Source: Streptomyces cellulosae (GTDB taxonomy: Bacteria; Actinomycetota; Actinomycetes; Streptomycetales; Streptomycetaceae). Taken from it: 54,924 nucleotides of DNA. The notes below the pieces were generated by a model, which did no database searches, was not told the DNA's origin, and saw nothing but the letters and a program-made list of their open reading frames with translations. Below, piece by piece: positions 8,129 to 15,926 of the stretch. A program made the translations under genes and the position numbers. The stretch covers positions 1 through 54,924 of the forward strand of contig NZ_JOEV01000048.1 in assembly GCF_000721105.1 (NCBI RefSeq), written 5' to 3'. How positions within the stretch are numbered: the first letter of the stretch is position 1; each line of letters starts with the position of its first letter.

Positions 8129-9472
8129 TCAGCGGCCGGGGTCGGCCGTGACCAGCAGACTCGTCACGGCGAGCACGACGAGGACAAGCCCCGTCTCGGC
8201 CGCGACCGAGTAGCCGAAGGGCCGCACGGTGGCGGCGTCGCCGCGCAGAAGCACGGCGAGATCGAGGCGGGTGCGCACCCACTGGCGGCTCGCGTACGCG
8301 GCGAGCAGAACGCACCCGAGAATGCCCGTCTTGAGCAGCAGCAGCTGCCCGTACGAGGTGTGCAGGAGGGCGTGGTAGGAGCCCACCACCTGCCAGGCGA
8401 GCACCAGTCCGGCGCAGACGATGCCGGCGACGCTCACGGCCGCGAGCCGCGAGTAGCCCGGCACCACCTCCGCCAGCTCCCCGGCCCGCTTGCGCGGCAG
8501 TACGGCCAGCGCGAGCATGGCCAGTCCGCCGATCCACAAGGAGGCGCCGAGCAGGTGGACGAAGTCGGCGACCGCGCCCCACGTGGGCTCGCCGCCCTCG
8601 GAGTTGTGGCCGGTCATCCCGGTGGTCCGCAGCAGGCCGAAGGCGACCGCGAGGGCGCCCACCCGCCAGCCCGGGGAGCGGGAGGTGCGGGCCCCGCCCT
8701 GGAGCAGCGCGCCGAGCACCACGGCCGCCAGCACCCACAGCAGAGTGCGCGCGGCGAGCACGACCCCCGGTTCGGTGGTCAGCATGTCGGCGTACGTTCC
8801 CAGCCGCAGCGCGTCCCGGAAGCCGCCGAGCGTGGTGTACGCGCCCTGCAGGCCGACGCTCACCACCGTCGCCAGCAGTCCGGCGACCCAGGCGAGCACG
8901 AGCAGCGCCCGGGCCCGCGGTTCGTCCGCGCCGCGCGGCCACAGCAGCACGAGGAAGCCGAGCCCGCCGAGGAACACGGCGAGGGCGAGATAGCCGATCC
9001 AGCGGGCGGCGACGAGGCCCTTGCGCACCGAGGGGGACGGCGTGGGAACGGGGGACGCGGCCTGGTCGCCGCCGGTCGTGGCGGCCTTCTTTGCCGGCGC
9101 GCCGATGCTGAGGGCGATCCGGCCGGAGGAGGGGTGCCCGTCCTCCTCGTCGACGACCGACCAGACGACGGCGAGGTCACCGTGTGCCGGTGTGGCGAGC
9201 GCGACCCGCACGGCACGGGTGCCGCCCTTCGCCGCCCGGGTCACCGGCAGCCGGTCACCGTCCACCGTCAGCACCCGGACGTCGTCGAGGGCGACGGGCT
9301 CGTCGAAGGTGAGCGTGAGACGGTCCGGCGCCTTCTTGAGGTGCGCGCCGTCCTTGGGGGAGGAGGACACCAGCTCGGTGTGGGCCGAGGCGGTCTGGGG
9401 CGCGCCGACCAGGGCGTAGAGGAGCGGGGTGAGAAGGATCAGGAACAGGGTGCGGCGAAGGCGTCGGGTCAC
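8129..9472 (-). CDS. CopC-CopD fusion copper resistance/import protein
   Basis: This 447-residue protein has a signal peptide ending TASA, so the mature chain begins with H31, the usual CopC copper-binding N-terminal histidine. A CopC domain follows (about 31-125, LVSSSPKDG, LTFDEPV). After a linker come about eight membrane helices typical of CopD (from about 153, RWIGYLALAVFLGG), including FVHLLGASLWIGG. Fused CopC-CopD proteins move copper across the membrane in actinobacteria. The GTG start overlaps the upstream stop as GTGA, so translation is coupled to the gene at 9469. The cupredoxin gene follows after a 27-bp gap. Confidence 0.9.
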   Translation of the reverse strand: MTRRLRRTLFLILLTPLLYALVGAPQTASAHTELVSSSPKDGAHLKKAPDRLTLTFDEPVALDDVRVLTVDGDRLPVTRAAKGGTRAVRVALATPAHGDLAVVWSVVDEEDGHPSSGRIALSIGAPAKKAATTGGDQAASPVPTPSPSVRKGLVAARWIGYLALAVFLGGLGFLVLLWPRGADEPRARALLVLAWVAGLLATVVSVGLQGAYTTLGGFRDALRLGTYADMLTTEPGVVLAARTLLWVLAAVVLGALLQGGARTSRSPGWRVGALAVAFGLLRTTGMTGHNSEGGEPTWGAVADFVHLLGASLWIGGLAMLALAVLPRKRAGELAEVVPGYSRLAAVSVAGIVCAGLVLAWQVVGSYHALLHTSYGQLLLLKTGILGCVLLAAYASRQWVRTRLDLAVLLRGDAATVRPFGYSVAAETGLVLVVLAVTSLLVTADPGR

Positions 9473-10164
9473 GGGGTCGCCTCCGGCTGGGGGGAGGCGT
9501 CGATGCCGAGCAGGCCGGTCAGCGAGACGGGGGCGATACCGACACAGGGCGAGGGCTGCGGCTCGGGCGTCTCGTCCGTGCCGTCGAGCAGCCCGAACAC
9601 GGGCTGGGTGAGCCCGCCGAGGAGCGGCTGCGCGAGGGTGACCTCGCCCTGCTGGCAGGTGTCGTCGCCGGGCGTGGAGCCCGAGGGGGACGGGGTGGGC
9701 GTGGGAGAGGCGGAGCCGGGGCCGGCGGGCGGGGGACTCGACTGGCCGGGCTGACCCACCCCGCCGGTACCGCCCGCGCCGCCGACACCACCGATGCCGC
9801 CGACACCGCCCGCCGGGACGCCGCTGCCGTAACCGGCGCCCCCGCCGACACCGCCGTATCCGGGCAACGCACCGCTGCCGACCGGGAACTGGCCCGCGCC
9901 GGATCCCGCGTCCTGGGCACCGGAGCCGCCCGGAGCGGCCGGCGTGGGGCTCACCGGTGCCGTGGCGGCGGGCGGCGGTGGCGGGGAGACGGCGGCCTCT
10001 CCGGAGGCGGAGGGGGCGCCGATGCCCGACGCGTAACCCAGCACGATCACCACGGCGCCGACGAGCGCCCCCGCCACCAACTCGTCGCGGTGATCCCGTG
10101 GCCTCCCCCACTCTCGGCTTCGCTCGAGCGGGGGCACCCCCATCGCCCTACGGAACAAGGGCAT
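9469..10164 (-). CDS. Gly/Pro-rich single-pass membrane protein of the copper block
   Basis: This 231-residue protein has a short basic N terminus, one membrane helix (about 29-48, ELVAGALVGAVVIVLGYASG), and an outer part very rich in Gly, Pro, Ser and Thr, ending with an ordered segment containing two cysteines (DDTCQQGEV, PSPCVGIAP). The ATG at 10164 follows AGGAGAG; an in-frame ATG at 10197 has no site. No family is recognised. Its overlap with the CopC-CopD gene and place at the head of the block suggest an accessory envelope role. Confidence 0.7.
   Translation of the reverse strand: MPLFRRAMGVPPLERSREWGRPRDHRDELVAGALVGAVVIVLGYASGIGAPSASGEAAVSPPPPPAATAPVSPTPAAPGGSGAQDAGSGAGQFPVGSGALPGYGGVGGGAGYGSGVPAGGVGGIGGVGGAGGTGGVGQPGQSSPPPAGPGSASPTPTPSPSGSTPGDDTCQQGEVTLAQPLLGGLTQPVFGLLDGTDETPEPQPSPCVGIAPVSLTGLLGIDASPQPEATP
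10108..10140. repeat. Streptomyces-type dispersed palindromic element inside a coding start
   Basis: CCCCCACTC...CTCGAGCGGGGG forms an imperfect palindrome around TCGGCTTCGCTCGA. I recognise it as resembling a short element common between Streptomyces genes. Here it lies inside the N-terminal coding part of the gene at 9469-10164 (residues about 9-20, GVPPLERSREWG). Recognition is from memory of the motif, not from a search. Confidence 0.5.
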
Positions 10165-10565
10165 TTTCTCTCCTGGCATGGTCGGGTCAATCCACATGAA
10201 GGGTGTGGCGAATGACGACCAGTGGAGTGGAAGGGGGATTCCGCGTCGCTACGCGGTGGTTAACCGATTGTTGCCTGCCTCTCTTTCAGGGGGGGTGCAC
10301 CTGTGAGAACGGTCGATTCCGCATATCGCTCGAATAGAATTCGAACTCGTGATGGTGATCGTGCGGACGGACTGCATGGGCCGTGAGTGTGAAGAACCCC
10401 TGCAAACGGGGTACTTGTCCATGAGGGAGCCCGCCGTCCGCGAGAGGCGGCGAAATTCGCACAGAGAAAATCCGCGGATCACATCAGTTCTTCACCGAAC
10501 CCGCGAGAATTCCGTGACCTTCCGCAAATCCGTCAGGAATTCGCGGAACTCGATACGGGGACGGC
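10165..10565. other. Intergenic region upstream of the copper block
   Basis: This 401-bp gap lies between the start of the copper block and the 3' end of the UDP-glucose dehydrogenase gene; both are on the minus strand. It should hold the copper-block promoter. G+C drops locally and a small hairpin ACCCC-N7-GGGGT lies near 10396. No gene with good coding character was found, and no copper-responsive operator was identified. Confidence 0.4.
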
Positions 10566-11909
10566 TCAGGCCTTCGGGCGGCCCATCGCCCGGTACGTCC
10601 AGCCGGCCTGCCGCCACAGCTCCGGGTCGAGCGCGTTGCGCCCGTCCAGGACCAGCCGGGTCGCCGCGACCTCGCCGAGCGCCGCCGGGTCCAGCTCACG
10701 GAACTCGCGCCATTCGGTGAGGTGAAGCACCGCGTCGGCGCCCCGCACGGCCTCCACCGCGGAGTCGGCGTACCCGAGCGTCGGGAAGATCCGGCGGGCG
10801 TTGTCCATGCCCTTCGGGTCGTACACCGTCACCTGGCCGCCCTGGAGGTGGATCTGCCCCGCGACGTTGAGCGCGGGCGAGTCCCGGACGTCGTCCGAGT
10901 CCGGCTTGAAGGTGGCGCCGAGCACCGCGATCCGCTTGCCCAGGAAAGGCCCGCCGCCCAGCGCCTGCCGGGCCAGCTCCACCATCTGACCGCGCTGGCG
11001 CATGTTGATCGAGTCGATCTCGCGCAGGAAGGTCAGCGCCTGGTCGGCACCGAGTTCACCGGCACGGGCCATGAAGGCGCGAATGTCCTTCGGCAGACAC
11101 CCGCCGCCGAAACCGATCCCGGCCCGCAGGAACTTCTTCCCGATCCGGTCGTCGTACCCGATGGCCTCGGCCAGCTTGGCGACATCGCCGCCGGAGGCCT
11201 CACACATCTCCGCCATCGCGTTGATGAACGAGATCTTGGTCGCCAGGAAGGAATTGGCGGAGGTCTTCACCAGCTCGGAGGTGGGGAAGTCGGTGACGAC
11301 GAAGGGGGAGCCGTCGGCGATCGGACCGGCGTACACCTCGCGCAGCAGCTTCTCCGCCCGCTCGCTGCGCACCCCGACCACGATCCGGTCCGGGTGCAGC
11401 GTGTCCTGGACCGCGAAGCCCTCGCGCAGGAACTCCGGGTTCCAGGCCAGCTCGGCGTCCGCGCCGGCCGGGGAGTTCGCGGCCAGGTAGGCGGCGAGCC
11501 GGTCAGCGGACCCGACCGGCACGGTCGACTTGCCGACGACGAGCGCGGGCCCGGTCAGATGCGGGGCGAGCGAGGCGATCGCGGAGTCGACGTACGACAT
11601 GTCACAGGCGTACTCACCGTGCCGCTGGGGCGTGTTCACACACACGAAGTGGACGTCACCGAAGGCCGCCACCTCCGCGAAGTCCATGGTGAACCGCAGC
11701 CGGCCGGTGGACCCCTCGATCCCGGCGACGTGCTTGCGCAGCAGATCCTCCAGGCCGGGCTCGTAGATGGGGACTTCGCCCCGTTGGAGCATCTCGATCT
11801 TCTCGGGCACCACATCGAGCCCCAGCACCTCGAACCCGAGCTCGGCCATGGCCGCGGCGTGCGTGGCGCCGAGGTAACCGGTACCGATCACGGTGATCTT
11901 GAGGCTCAT
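10566..11909 (-). CDS. UDP-glucose 6-dehydrogenase
   Basis: This enzyme oxidises UDP-glucose to UDP-glucuronate with two NAD+, supplying uronic acid for envelope polymers. The 447-residue protein has an N-terminal Rossmann NAD site (GTGYLG, 9-14), the central helical domain, and the catalytic cysteine C271 in GIGFGGGCLPKD. A C-terminal UDP-binding domain follows (GATFKPDSDDVRDSPAL). The ATG at 11909 follows GGAGCACCC. GDP-mannose and UDP-ManNAc dehydrogenases are close relatives and cannot be fully excluded. It is divergent from the acyl-CoA dehydrogenase. Confidence 0.88.
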   Translation of the reverse strand: MSLKITVIGTGYLGATHAAAMAELGFEVLGLDVVPEKIEMLQRGEVPIYEPGLEDLLRKHVAGIEGSTGRLRFTMDFAEVAAFGDVHFVCVNTPQRHGEYACDMSYVDSAIASLAPHLTGPALVVGKSTVPVGSADRLAAYLAANSPAGADAELAWNPEFLREGFAVQDTLHPDRIVVGVRSERAEKLLREVYAGPIADGSPFVVTDFPTSELVKTSANSFLATKISFINAMAEMCEASGGDVAKLAEAIGYDDRIGKKFLRAGIGFGGGCLPKDIRAFMARAGELGADQALTFLREIDSINMRQRGQMVELARQALGGGPFLGKRIAVLGATFKPDSDDVRDSPALNVAGQIHLQGGQVTVYDPKGMDNARRIFPTLGYADSAVEAVRGADAVLHLTEWREFRELDPAALGEVAATRLVLDGRNALDPELWRQAGWTYRAMGRPKA

Positions 11910-12047
11910 GGGTGCTCCAGGTGGGACGGCCGCGGGGGGTGCGGTGGAAGAGCATAGTCCGGGTGTGCGCACGGCCTTTGACGGGCAGCTTTCCCGCTGT
12001 CGCCAAGGTCACGTATCACTCGGGTGGGCGGACGCATAAAATTTGAG

Positions 12048-12061
12048 TTACTTAACGGTAA
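12048..12061. promoter_or_regulatory. Possible TTAC-N6-GTAA operator upstream of acyl-CoA dehydrogenase
   Basis: An A+T-rich patch (about 12035-12064) in the divergent region contains TTAC-TTAACG-GTAA, a small inverted repeat 40 bp upstream of the TTG start at 12102. It is the only A+T-rich stretch there and probably overlaps the promoter. Operator function is a guess. Confidence 0.3.
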
Positions 12062-12101
12062 TTAGCGCCAGTACCGCAGCGTCTTTGGAGCGTGAGAGAC
12101 C

Positions 12102-13259
12102 TTGGCCGGATCGGCTGACTTCGACCTGTACCGCCCGTCCGAGGAGCACGACATGCTCCGTGACGCGATCCGTTCACTGGCCGAGGCGAAGATCGCGCCG
12201 TACGCCGCCGCGGTGGACGAGGAGGCCCGCTTCCCGCAGGAGGCGCACGACGCGCTGGTGGCGAACGACCTGCACGCGGTGCACGTACCGGAGGAGTACG
12301 GCGGCGCGGGCGCCGACGCGCTGGCCACGGTGATCGTGATCGAGGAGGTCGCCCGTGCCTGCGCGAGCTCCTCGCTCATCCCCGCGGTGAACAAGCTGGG
12401 CTCGCTCCCGGTGATCCTCTCCGGCTCCGAGGACCTGAAGAAGAAGTACCTCGGCCCGCTGGCCAAGGGCGACGGGATGTTCTCGTACTGCCTCTCCGAG
12501 CCGGACGCGGGCTCGGACGCGGCCGGCATGAAGACGAAGGCGGTCCGCGACGGCGACCACTACGTCCTCAACGGCGTGAAGCGCTGGATCACCAACGCGG
12601 GCGAGTCCGAGTACTACACGGTGATGGCGGTCACGGACCCGTCGAAGCGCTCGAAGGGCATCAGCGCCTTCGTGGTCGAGAAGTCCGACGAGGGCGTCTC
12701 CTTCGGCGCCCCCGAGAAGAAGCTCGGCATCAAGGGCTCCCCGACCCGCGAGGTCTACCTCGACAACGTGCGCATCCCGGCCGACCGCATGATCGGCGAG
12801 GAGGGCACCGGCTTCGCCACGGCGATGAAGACCCTCGACCACACCCGTATCACCATCGCCGCCCAGGCCCTCGGCATCGCCCAGGGCGCCCTCGACTACG
12901 CCAAGGGCTACGTCAAGGAGCGCAAGCAGTTCGGCAAGCCGATCGCCGACTTCCAGGGCATCCAGTTCATGCTCGCCGACATGGCCATGAAGGTCTCCGC
13001 CGCCCGCGCTCTGACCTACCAGGCCGCCGCCGCCTCGGAACGGGGCGACGCCGACCTCACCTACCTGGGAGCCGCCGCGAAGTGCTTCGCCTCGGACGTG
13101 GCGATGGAGGTCACCACGGACGCGGTCCAGCTGCTGGGCGGTTACGGCTACACCCGGGACTACCCGGTGGAGCGGATGATGCGTGACGCGAAGATCACGC
13201 AGATATACGAGGGCACGAACCAGGTCCAGCGGATCGTCATGGCCCGCAACCTCCCGTAA
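12102..13259 (+). CDS. Acyl-CoA dehydrogenase
   Basis: This FAD enzyme catalyses alpha,beta-oxidation of acyl-CoA in fatty acid or branched-chain amino acid catabolism. The 385-residue protein has the full family architecture: helical N domain, beta domain with YCLSEPDAGSDAA and RWITNAG, and the C-terminal four-helix domain with RKQFGKPIADFQG, LGGYGYTRDYPVERMMRDAK and the catalytic E370 in IYEGTNQVQR. The TTG start gives the expected length; GGAG lies about 11 nt upstream. It has a strong terminator at 13277. Chain-length specificity cannot be read, although the glutamate position is that of short/medium-chain enzymes. Confidence 0.92.
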   Translation: MAGSADFDLYRPSEEHDMLRDAIRSLAEAKIAPYAAAVDEEARFPQEAHDALVANDLHAVHVPEEYGGAGADALATVIVIEEVARACASSSLIPAVNKLGSLPVILSGSEDLKKKYLGPLAKGDGMFSYCLSEPDAGSDAAGMKTKAVRDGDHYVLNGVKRWITNAGESEYYTVMAVTDPSKRSKGISAFVVEKSDEGVSFGAPEKKLGIKGSPTREVYLDNVRIPADRMIGEEGTGFATAMKTLDHTRITIAAQALGIAQGALDYAKGYVKERKQFGKPIADFQGIQFMLADMAMKVSAARALTYQAAAASERGDADLTYLGAAAKCFASDVAMEVTTDAVQLLGGYGYTRDYPVERMMRDAKITQIYEGTNQVQRIVMARNLP

Positions 13260-13276
13260 GGCCGCACACCCCGCTT

Positions 13277-13323
13277 CGCAGGCCGCCCTCCACCCTCTTC
13301 GGGTGGAGGGCGGCCTGCGTTTC
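13277..13323 (+). terminator. 19-bp perfect stem-loop terminator
   Basis: 13277-13295 pairs perfectly with 13301-13319 around a TCTTC loop, followed by a short T run. It lies 17 bp beyond the acyl-CoA dehydrogenase stop. Confidence 0.9.
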
Positions 13324-13423
13324 GTCGCGTGTTTCCGCTCTCCCCATGGCGGAGACGGCGCGGGGGGCGTAGGACGGAAGGGCGGGTTCCGATCCCGCGG
13401 TTCCCGCCACCGAAGGAGGAACC

Positions 13424-13783
13424 ATGCAACCCACCACGACCGAACTCAGCAAGGAGACGCAGGCCTGCGTCGAGGCGTGCATGACCTGTCACAGCGCGTG
13501 CGAGGAGACGATGAGCTCCTGTATGCAGAAGGGCGGCGGTCAGGCCCAGATGCAGATCATGCGCGCGCTGATCGACTGTTCCGAGGCGACCCGTATGTGC
13601 TCGGACATGATGATGCGACGCTCCCCGATGTCGGCCGACATGTGCGCCCTGTGCGCCAAGGCCTGCGACATGTGTGCCGAGGCCTGCATGTCGATGCCCG
13701 ACGACCCCCAGATGATGGCCTGCGCGCAGGCCTGCCGCCGCTGCGCGGAGACCTGCCGTGCGATGGCGGGCGCCACGATGTGA
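13424..13783 (+). CDS. Cys-rich four-helix-bundle copper storage-like protein (Csp family)
   Basis: This 119-residue protein has 16 cysteines (15, 19, 22, 26, 33, 52, 59, 74, 77, 81, 84, 88, 100, 104, 107, 111), spaced three to four apart along predicted helices. This is the pattern of Csp copper-storage proteins, whose four-helix core is lined with thiols binding many Cu(I) ions. No signal peptide is present, so it would be cytosolic like Csp3. It is also Met-rich. The ATG follows a strong AAGGAGGAA. Older annotations of such genes as ferredoxin are misleading because the spacing is not that of an Fe-S protein. It is monocistronic. Confidence 0.88.
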   Translation: MQPTTTELSKETQACVEACMTCHSACEETMSSCMQKGGGQAQMQIMRALIDCSEATRMCSDMMMRRSPMSADMCALCAKACDMCAEACMSMPDDPQMMACAQACRRCAETCRAMAGATM

Positions 13784-13800
13784 CCCACCCGCCGCACCCC

Positions 13801-13823
13801 GGGGCACCCCACCGGGGTGCCCC
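13801..13823. terminator. 10-bp perfect hairpin downstream of the Csp-like gene
   Basis: GGGGCACCCC pairs perfectly with GGGGTGCCCC across a 3-nt loop, 17 bp beyond the Csp-like stop. Confidence 0.75.
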
Positions 13824-13833
13824 GCTCCCGACA

Positions 13834-13866
13834 CCGCGGAGCACCGCGTCGAACGGTGCTCCGCGG
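13834..13866. terminator. 12-bp perfect hairpin between convergent genes
   Basis: 13834-13845 pairs perfectly with 13855-13866 across a 9-nt loop. It lies 12 bp from the end of the minus-strand LCP gene, so it probably terminates that gene and blocks convergent transcription. Confidence 0.8.
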
Positions 13867-13878
13867 CCGCTCGGTCGC

Positions 13879-15189
13879 CTACTTGACCGTCACCTTGTCG
13901 TCGTTCTTCAGCTCGTCCACCAGGGTCTTCACCTTCGCCTTGTCCCAGACGAGGTTGCCGTTCGTGGAGCCGGAGATCGGCATGTTCATCGACGTGCCGT
14001 CGCCGCCGTTGACGCCCTTCATGGCCCAGAACATCTTGCCCAGGTCGTACAGGCCCATGTCCTTGTCGACGATCAGCGAGTCCAGGCCGGCGCCCATCGT
14101 CGGGTACAGCTTGAAGGGATTGAGGACCGTGCCGGGGGTGGCGACCTGGTTGGCGAGGGCGTTGAGGAACTTCTGCTGGTTCTTCGTACGGTCCAGGTCG
14201 GAGGCGGCGAGCGCGTACCGGGTACGCACGAAGGCGAGGGCCTGCTCGCCGTTCAGGGTCTGCTTGCCCGCCTCGAAGTCGGCGCCGGACTTGGTGTCCT
14301 TCATGCCGCCCTTCGGGATCTCGATCTCGACTCCGCCGACCGCGTCCACGATGTTCGCGAAACCGGCGAAGCCGATCTCCACGTAGTGGTCGATGTGCAG
14401 GCCGGTGTTGTACTCGACGGTGCGGACGAGGAGTTCGGGACCGTCCTCCGCGTAGGCCGCGTTCAGCTTCACATGGCGGCCCGTGCCCGTGTACGTCTTG
14501 CCGGACTCGGAGCCGACGAACGTCGGGATCTCCACGTCCGAGTCACGCGGCAGCGAGATCAGCGTGTCGCCGTTGCCGCCGGTGTGCAGGATCATCATCG
14601 AGTCCGTGCGCTTGCCCGCGGCGGACCCGGTGTGCAGCTTCTTCTTCTCCTCCGAGGACATGCCCGCGCGGCTGTCGGAGCCGACGATCAGGTAGTTCGT
14701 GCCCTCGCCCGTCTCCGGACGGTCGATGACCTTGGACAGGTCGACCTCGCGGTTCAGCTTGGAGTCGGCCCAGAAGTAGGTGGCGACGGTCGTCACCACC
14801 AGCAGGGTCGTCACGGTGATCGCCGTCAGCTTGATACGGCGGCGCCAGTTCGGCGCGGGCCGAGGGCCACGGCCGCCGCCGGGGCCATCGCCGCCCGGAC
14901 CGCCGGGGCCACCGCCGCCGTAGACCTGGCCGGTGTTGTAGCCGCTGTCGTACCCGTTGTCGTAGGTGGTGCCCTCACCGCCGTTGACGTACGACGGCTG
15001 CTGCGGGACCCCGCCGGCGTACGGCGGGGACGCGGGGCCGGGGCCGTACCCGCCCTGCCCGGGCGGCGCCGCCGGACCGCGGCGGACCTGCCGCATCACG
15101 CGGGCGCTCTCGGGCTGTGCGCTCGCGCTGCCGCGTCCGTACCGGCTGCCACGGTTGTCGTCGGACCTTGCCTCGGGCCAATCGCTCAT
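13879..15189 (-). CDS. LCP family glycopolymer transferase, paralog 2 (no LytR_C domain)
   Basis: This 436-residue protein has an unusually long, Gly/Pro/Tyr-rich cytoplasmic segment (1-115), one membrane anchor (about 120-139), and an LCP domain beginning YLIVGSDSR (166-174) with SLPRDS, HVKLNAAYAEDGP and ALAFVRTRYAL. It ends shortly after the LCP domain with no LytR_C domain, unlike the paralogs at 2070, 15927, 20194 and 23743. The ATG at 15189 is preferred because residues upstream look non-coding; its ribosome site is weak. It is divergent from the thioesterase. The transferase role follows from family; the polymer is unknown. Confidence 0.88.
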   Translation of the reverse strand: MSDWPEARSDDNRGSRYGRGSASAQPESARVMRQVRRGPAAPPGQGGYGPGPASPPYAGGVPQQPSYVNGGEGTTYDNGYDSGYNTGQVYGGGGPGGPGGDGPGGGRGPRPAPNWRRRIKLTAITVTTLLVVTTVATYFWADSKLNREVDLSKVIDRPETGEGTNYLIVGSDSRAGMSSEEKKKLHTGSAAGKRTDSMMILHTGGNGDTLISLPRDSDVEIPTFVGSESGKTYTGTGRHVKLNAAYAEDGPELLVRTVEYNTGLHIDHYVEIGFAGFANIVDAVGGVEIEIPKGGMKDTKSGADFEAGKQTLNGEQALAFVRTRYALAASDLDRTKNQQKFLNALANQVATPGTVLNPFKLYPTMGAGLDSLIVDKDMGLYDLGKMFWAMKGVNGGDGTSMNMPISGSTNGNLVWDKAKVKTLVDELKNDDKVTVK

Positions 15190-15308
15190 GGAGCCCAGTG
15201 TGCAGTGCTGAGGTACACCCCTTACAAGGTTCGTCGGAAAATAAGGGCAGTGCTGTTGCGAAGCTGACACAAAATCCCGGCTTGTCACCTCGGCATAGGG
15301 TGGACGCC

Positions 15309-15866
15309 ATGACAGACCAGGCCTCCGCCGCGGAATCGGAAACTCCGGATATCCCGGGCAAGCCGATCTCGGCCTCGCGCACCACGCTGAGCCACATCAT
15401 GACCCACGCCGACACCAACCTCCTGGGCACGGTCCACGGCGGTGTGATCATGAAGCTGGTCGACGACGCGGCCGGTGCGGTGGCCGGCCGGCACAGCGGC
15501 GGGCCCGCCGTCACCGCGTCCATGGACGAGATGGCGTTCCTGGAGCCGGTCCGGGTCGGTGACCTCGTCCATGTGAAGGCCCAGGTCAACTGGACCGGCC
15601 GGACCTCGATGGAGGTCGGGGTGCGGGTACTGGCCGAGCGCTGGAACGAGTCCGACCCGGCCACCCATGTCGGCTCGGCCTACCTCGTCTTCGCCGCCGT
15701 CGACGCCGACGGCAAGCCCCGCCGGGTACCGCCGGTGCTCCCGGAGACCGAGCGCGACAAGCGCCGCAACCAGGAGGCCCAGATCCGCCGCACCCACCGC
15801 CTGGCCCGCCGCCGGGAGATACTGGAGCTGCGGGAGCGGCGGGCGGCGGAGGGGTTCGGGGACTGA
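15309..15866 (+). CDS. Hotdog-fold acyl-CoA thioesterase
   Basis: This 185-residue protein is a single hotdog domain of the YciA/BACH acyl-CoA hydrolase type. It has SHIMTHADTNLLGTVHGG (N37, H43-GG), KLVDDAAG with D52, and the strand MDEMAFLEPVRVGDLV. The last 45 residues are a strongly basic predicted helix (RRNQEAQIRRTHRLARRREI). It hydrolyses acyl-CoA to free acid and CoA in the cytoplasm; chain length is unknown. The ATG at 15309 gives the usual N terminus. The stop codon lies inside an 8-bp tandem duplication (15859-15874). Confidence 0.88.
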   Translation: MTDQASAAESETPDIPGKPISASRTTLSHIMTHADTNLLGTVHGGVIMKLVDDAAGAVAGRHSGGPAVTASMDEMAFLEPVRVGDLVHVKAQVNWTGRTSMEVGVRVLAERWNESDPATHVGSAYLVFAAVDADGKPRRVPPVLPETERDKRRNQEAQIRRTHRLARRREILELRERRAAEGFGD

Positions 15867-15874
15867 GGGACTGA
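15859..15874. repeat. 8-bp tandem duplication containing the thioesterase stop codon
   Basis: GGGACTGA occurs twice in tandem. The first copy holds the real TGA (15864-15866) and the second repeats it 8 bp later. This is the smallest of the stop-codon-associated arrays in this window. Confidence 0.7.
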
Positions 15875-15926
15875 GGGGCGCCGTGCACACAGGGACGCCG
15901 AGCCGGAACCCCCAGGGCCCCGACCG

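Noticed and set aside
7067..9754. Very long plus-strand open frame opposite the copper block
   Set aside because: It is antisense to three well-supported genes, is Arg/Gly/His-rich without domains, and reflects the third-position GC bias of the real minus-strand genes.
10349..10720. Plus-strand frame in the gap upstream of the copper block
   Set aside because: Its second half runs antisense through the UDP-glucose dehydrogenase 3' end, it has no ribosome site, and its composition is not that of a Streptomyces protein.
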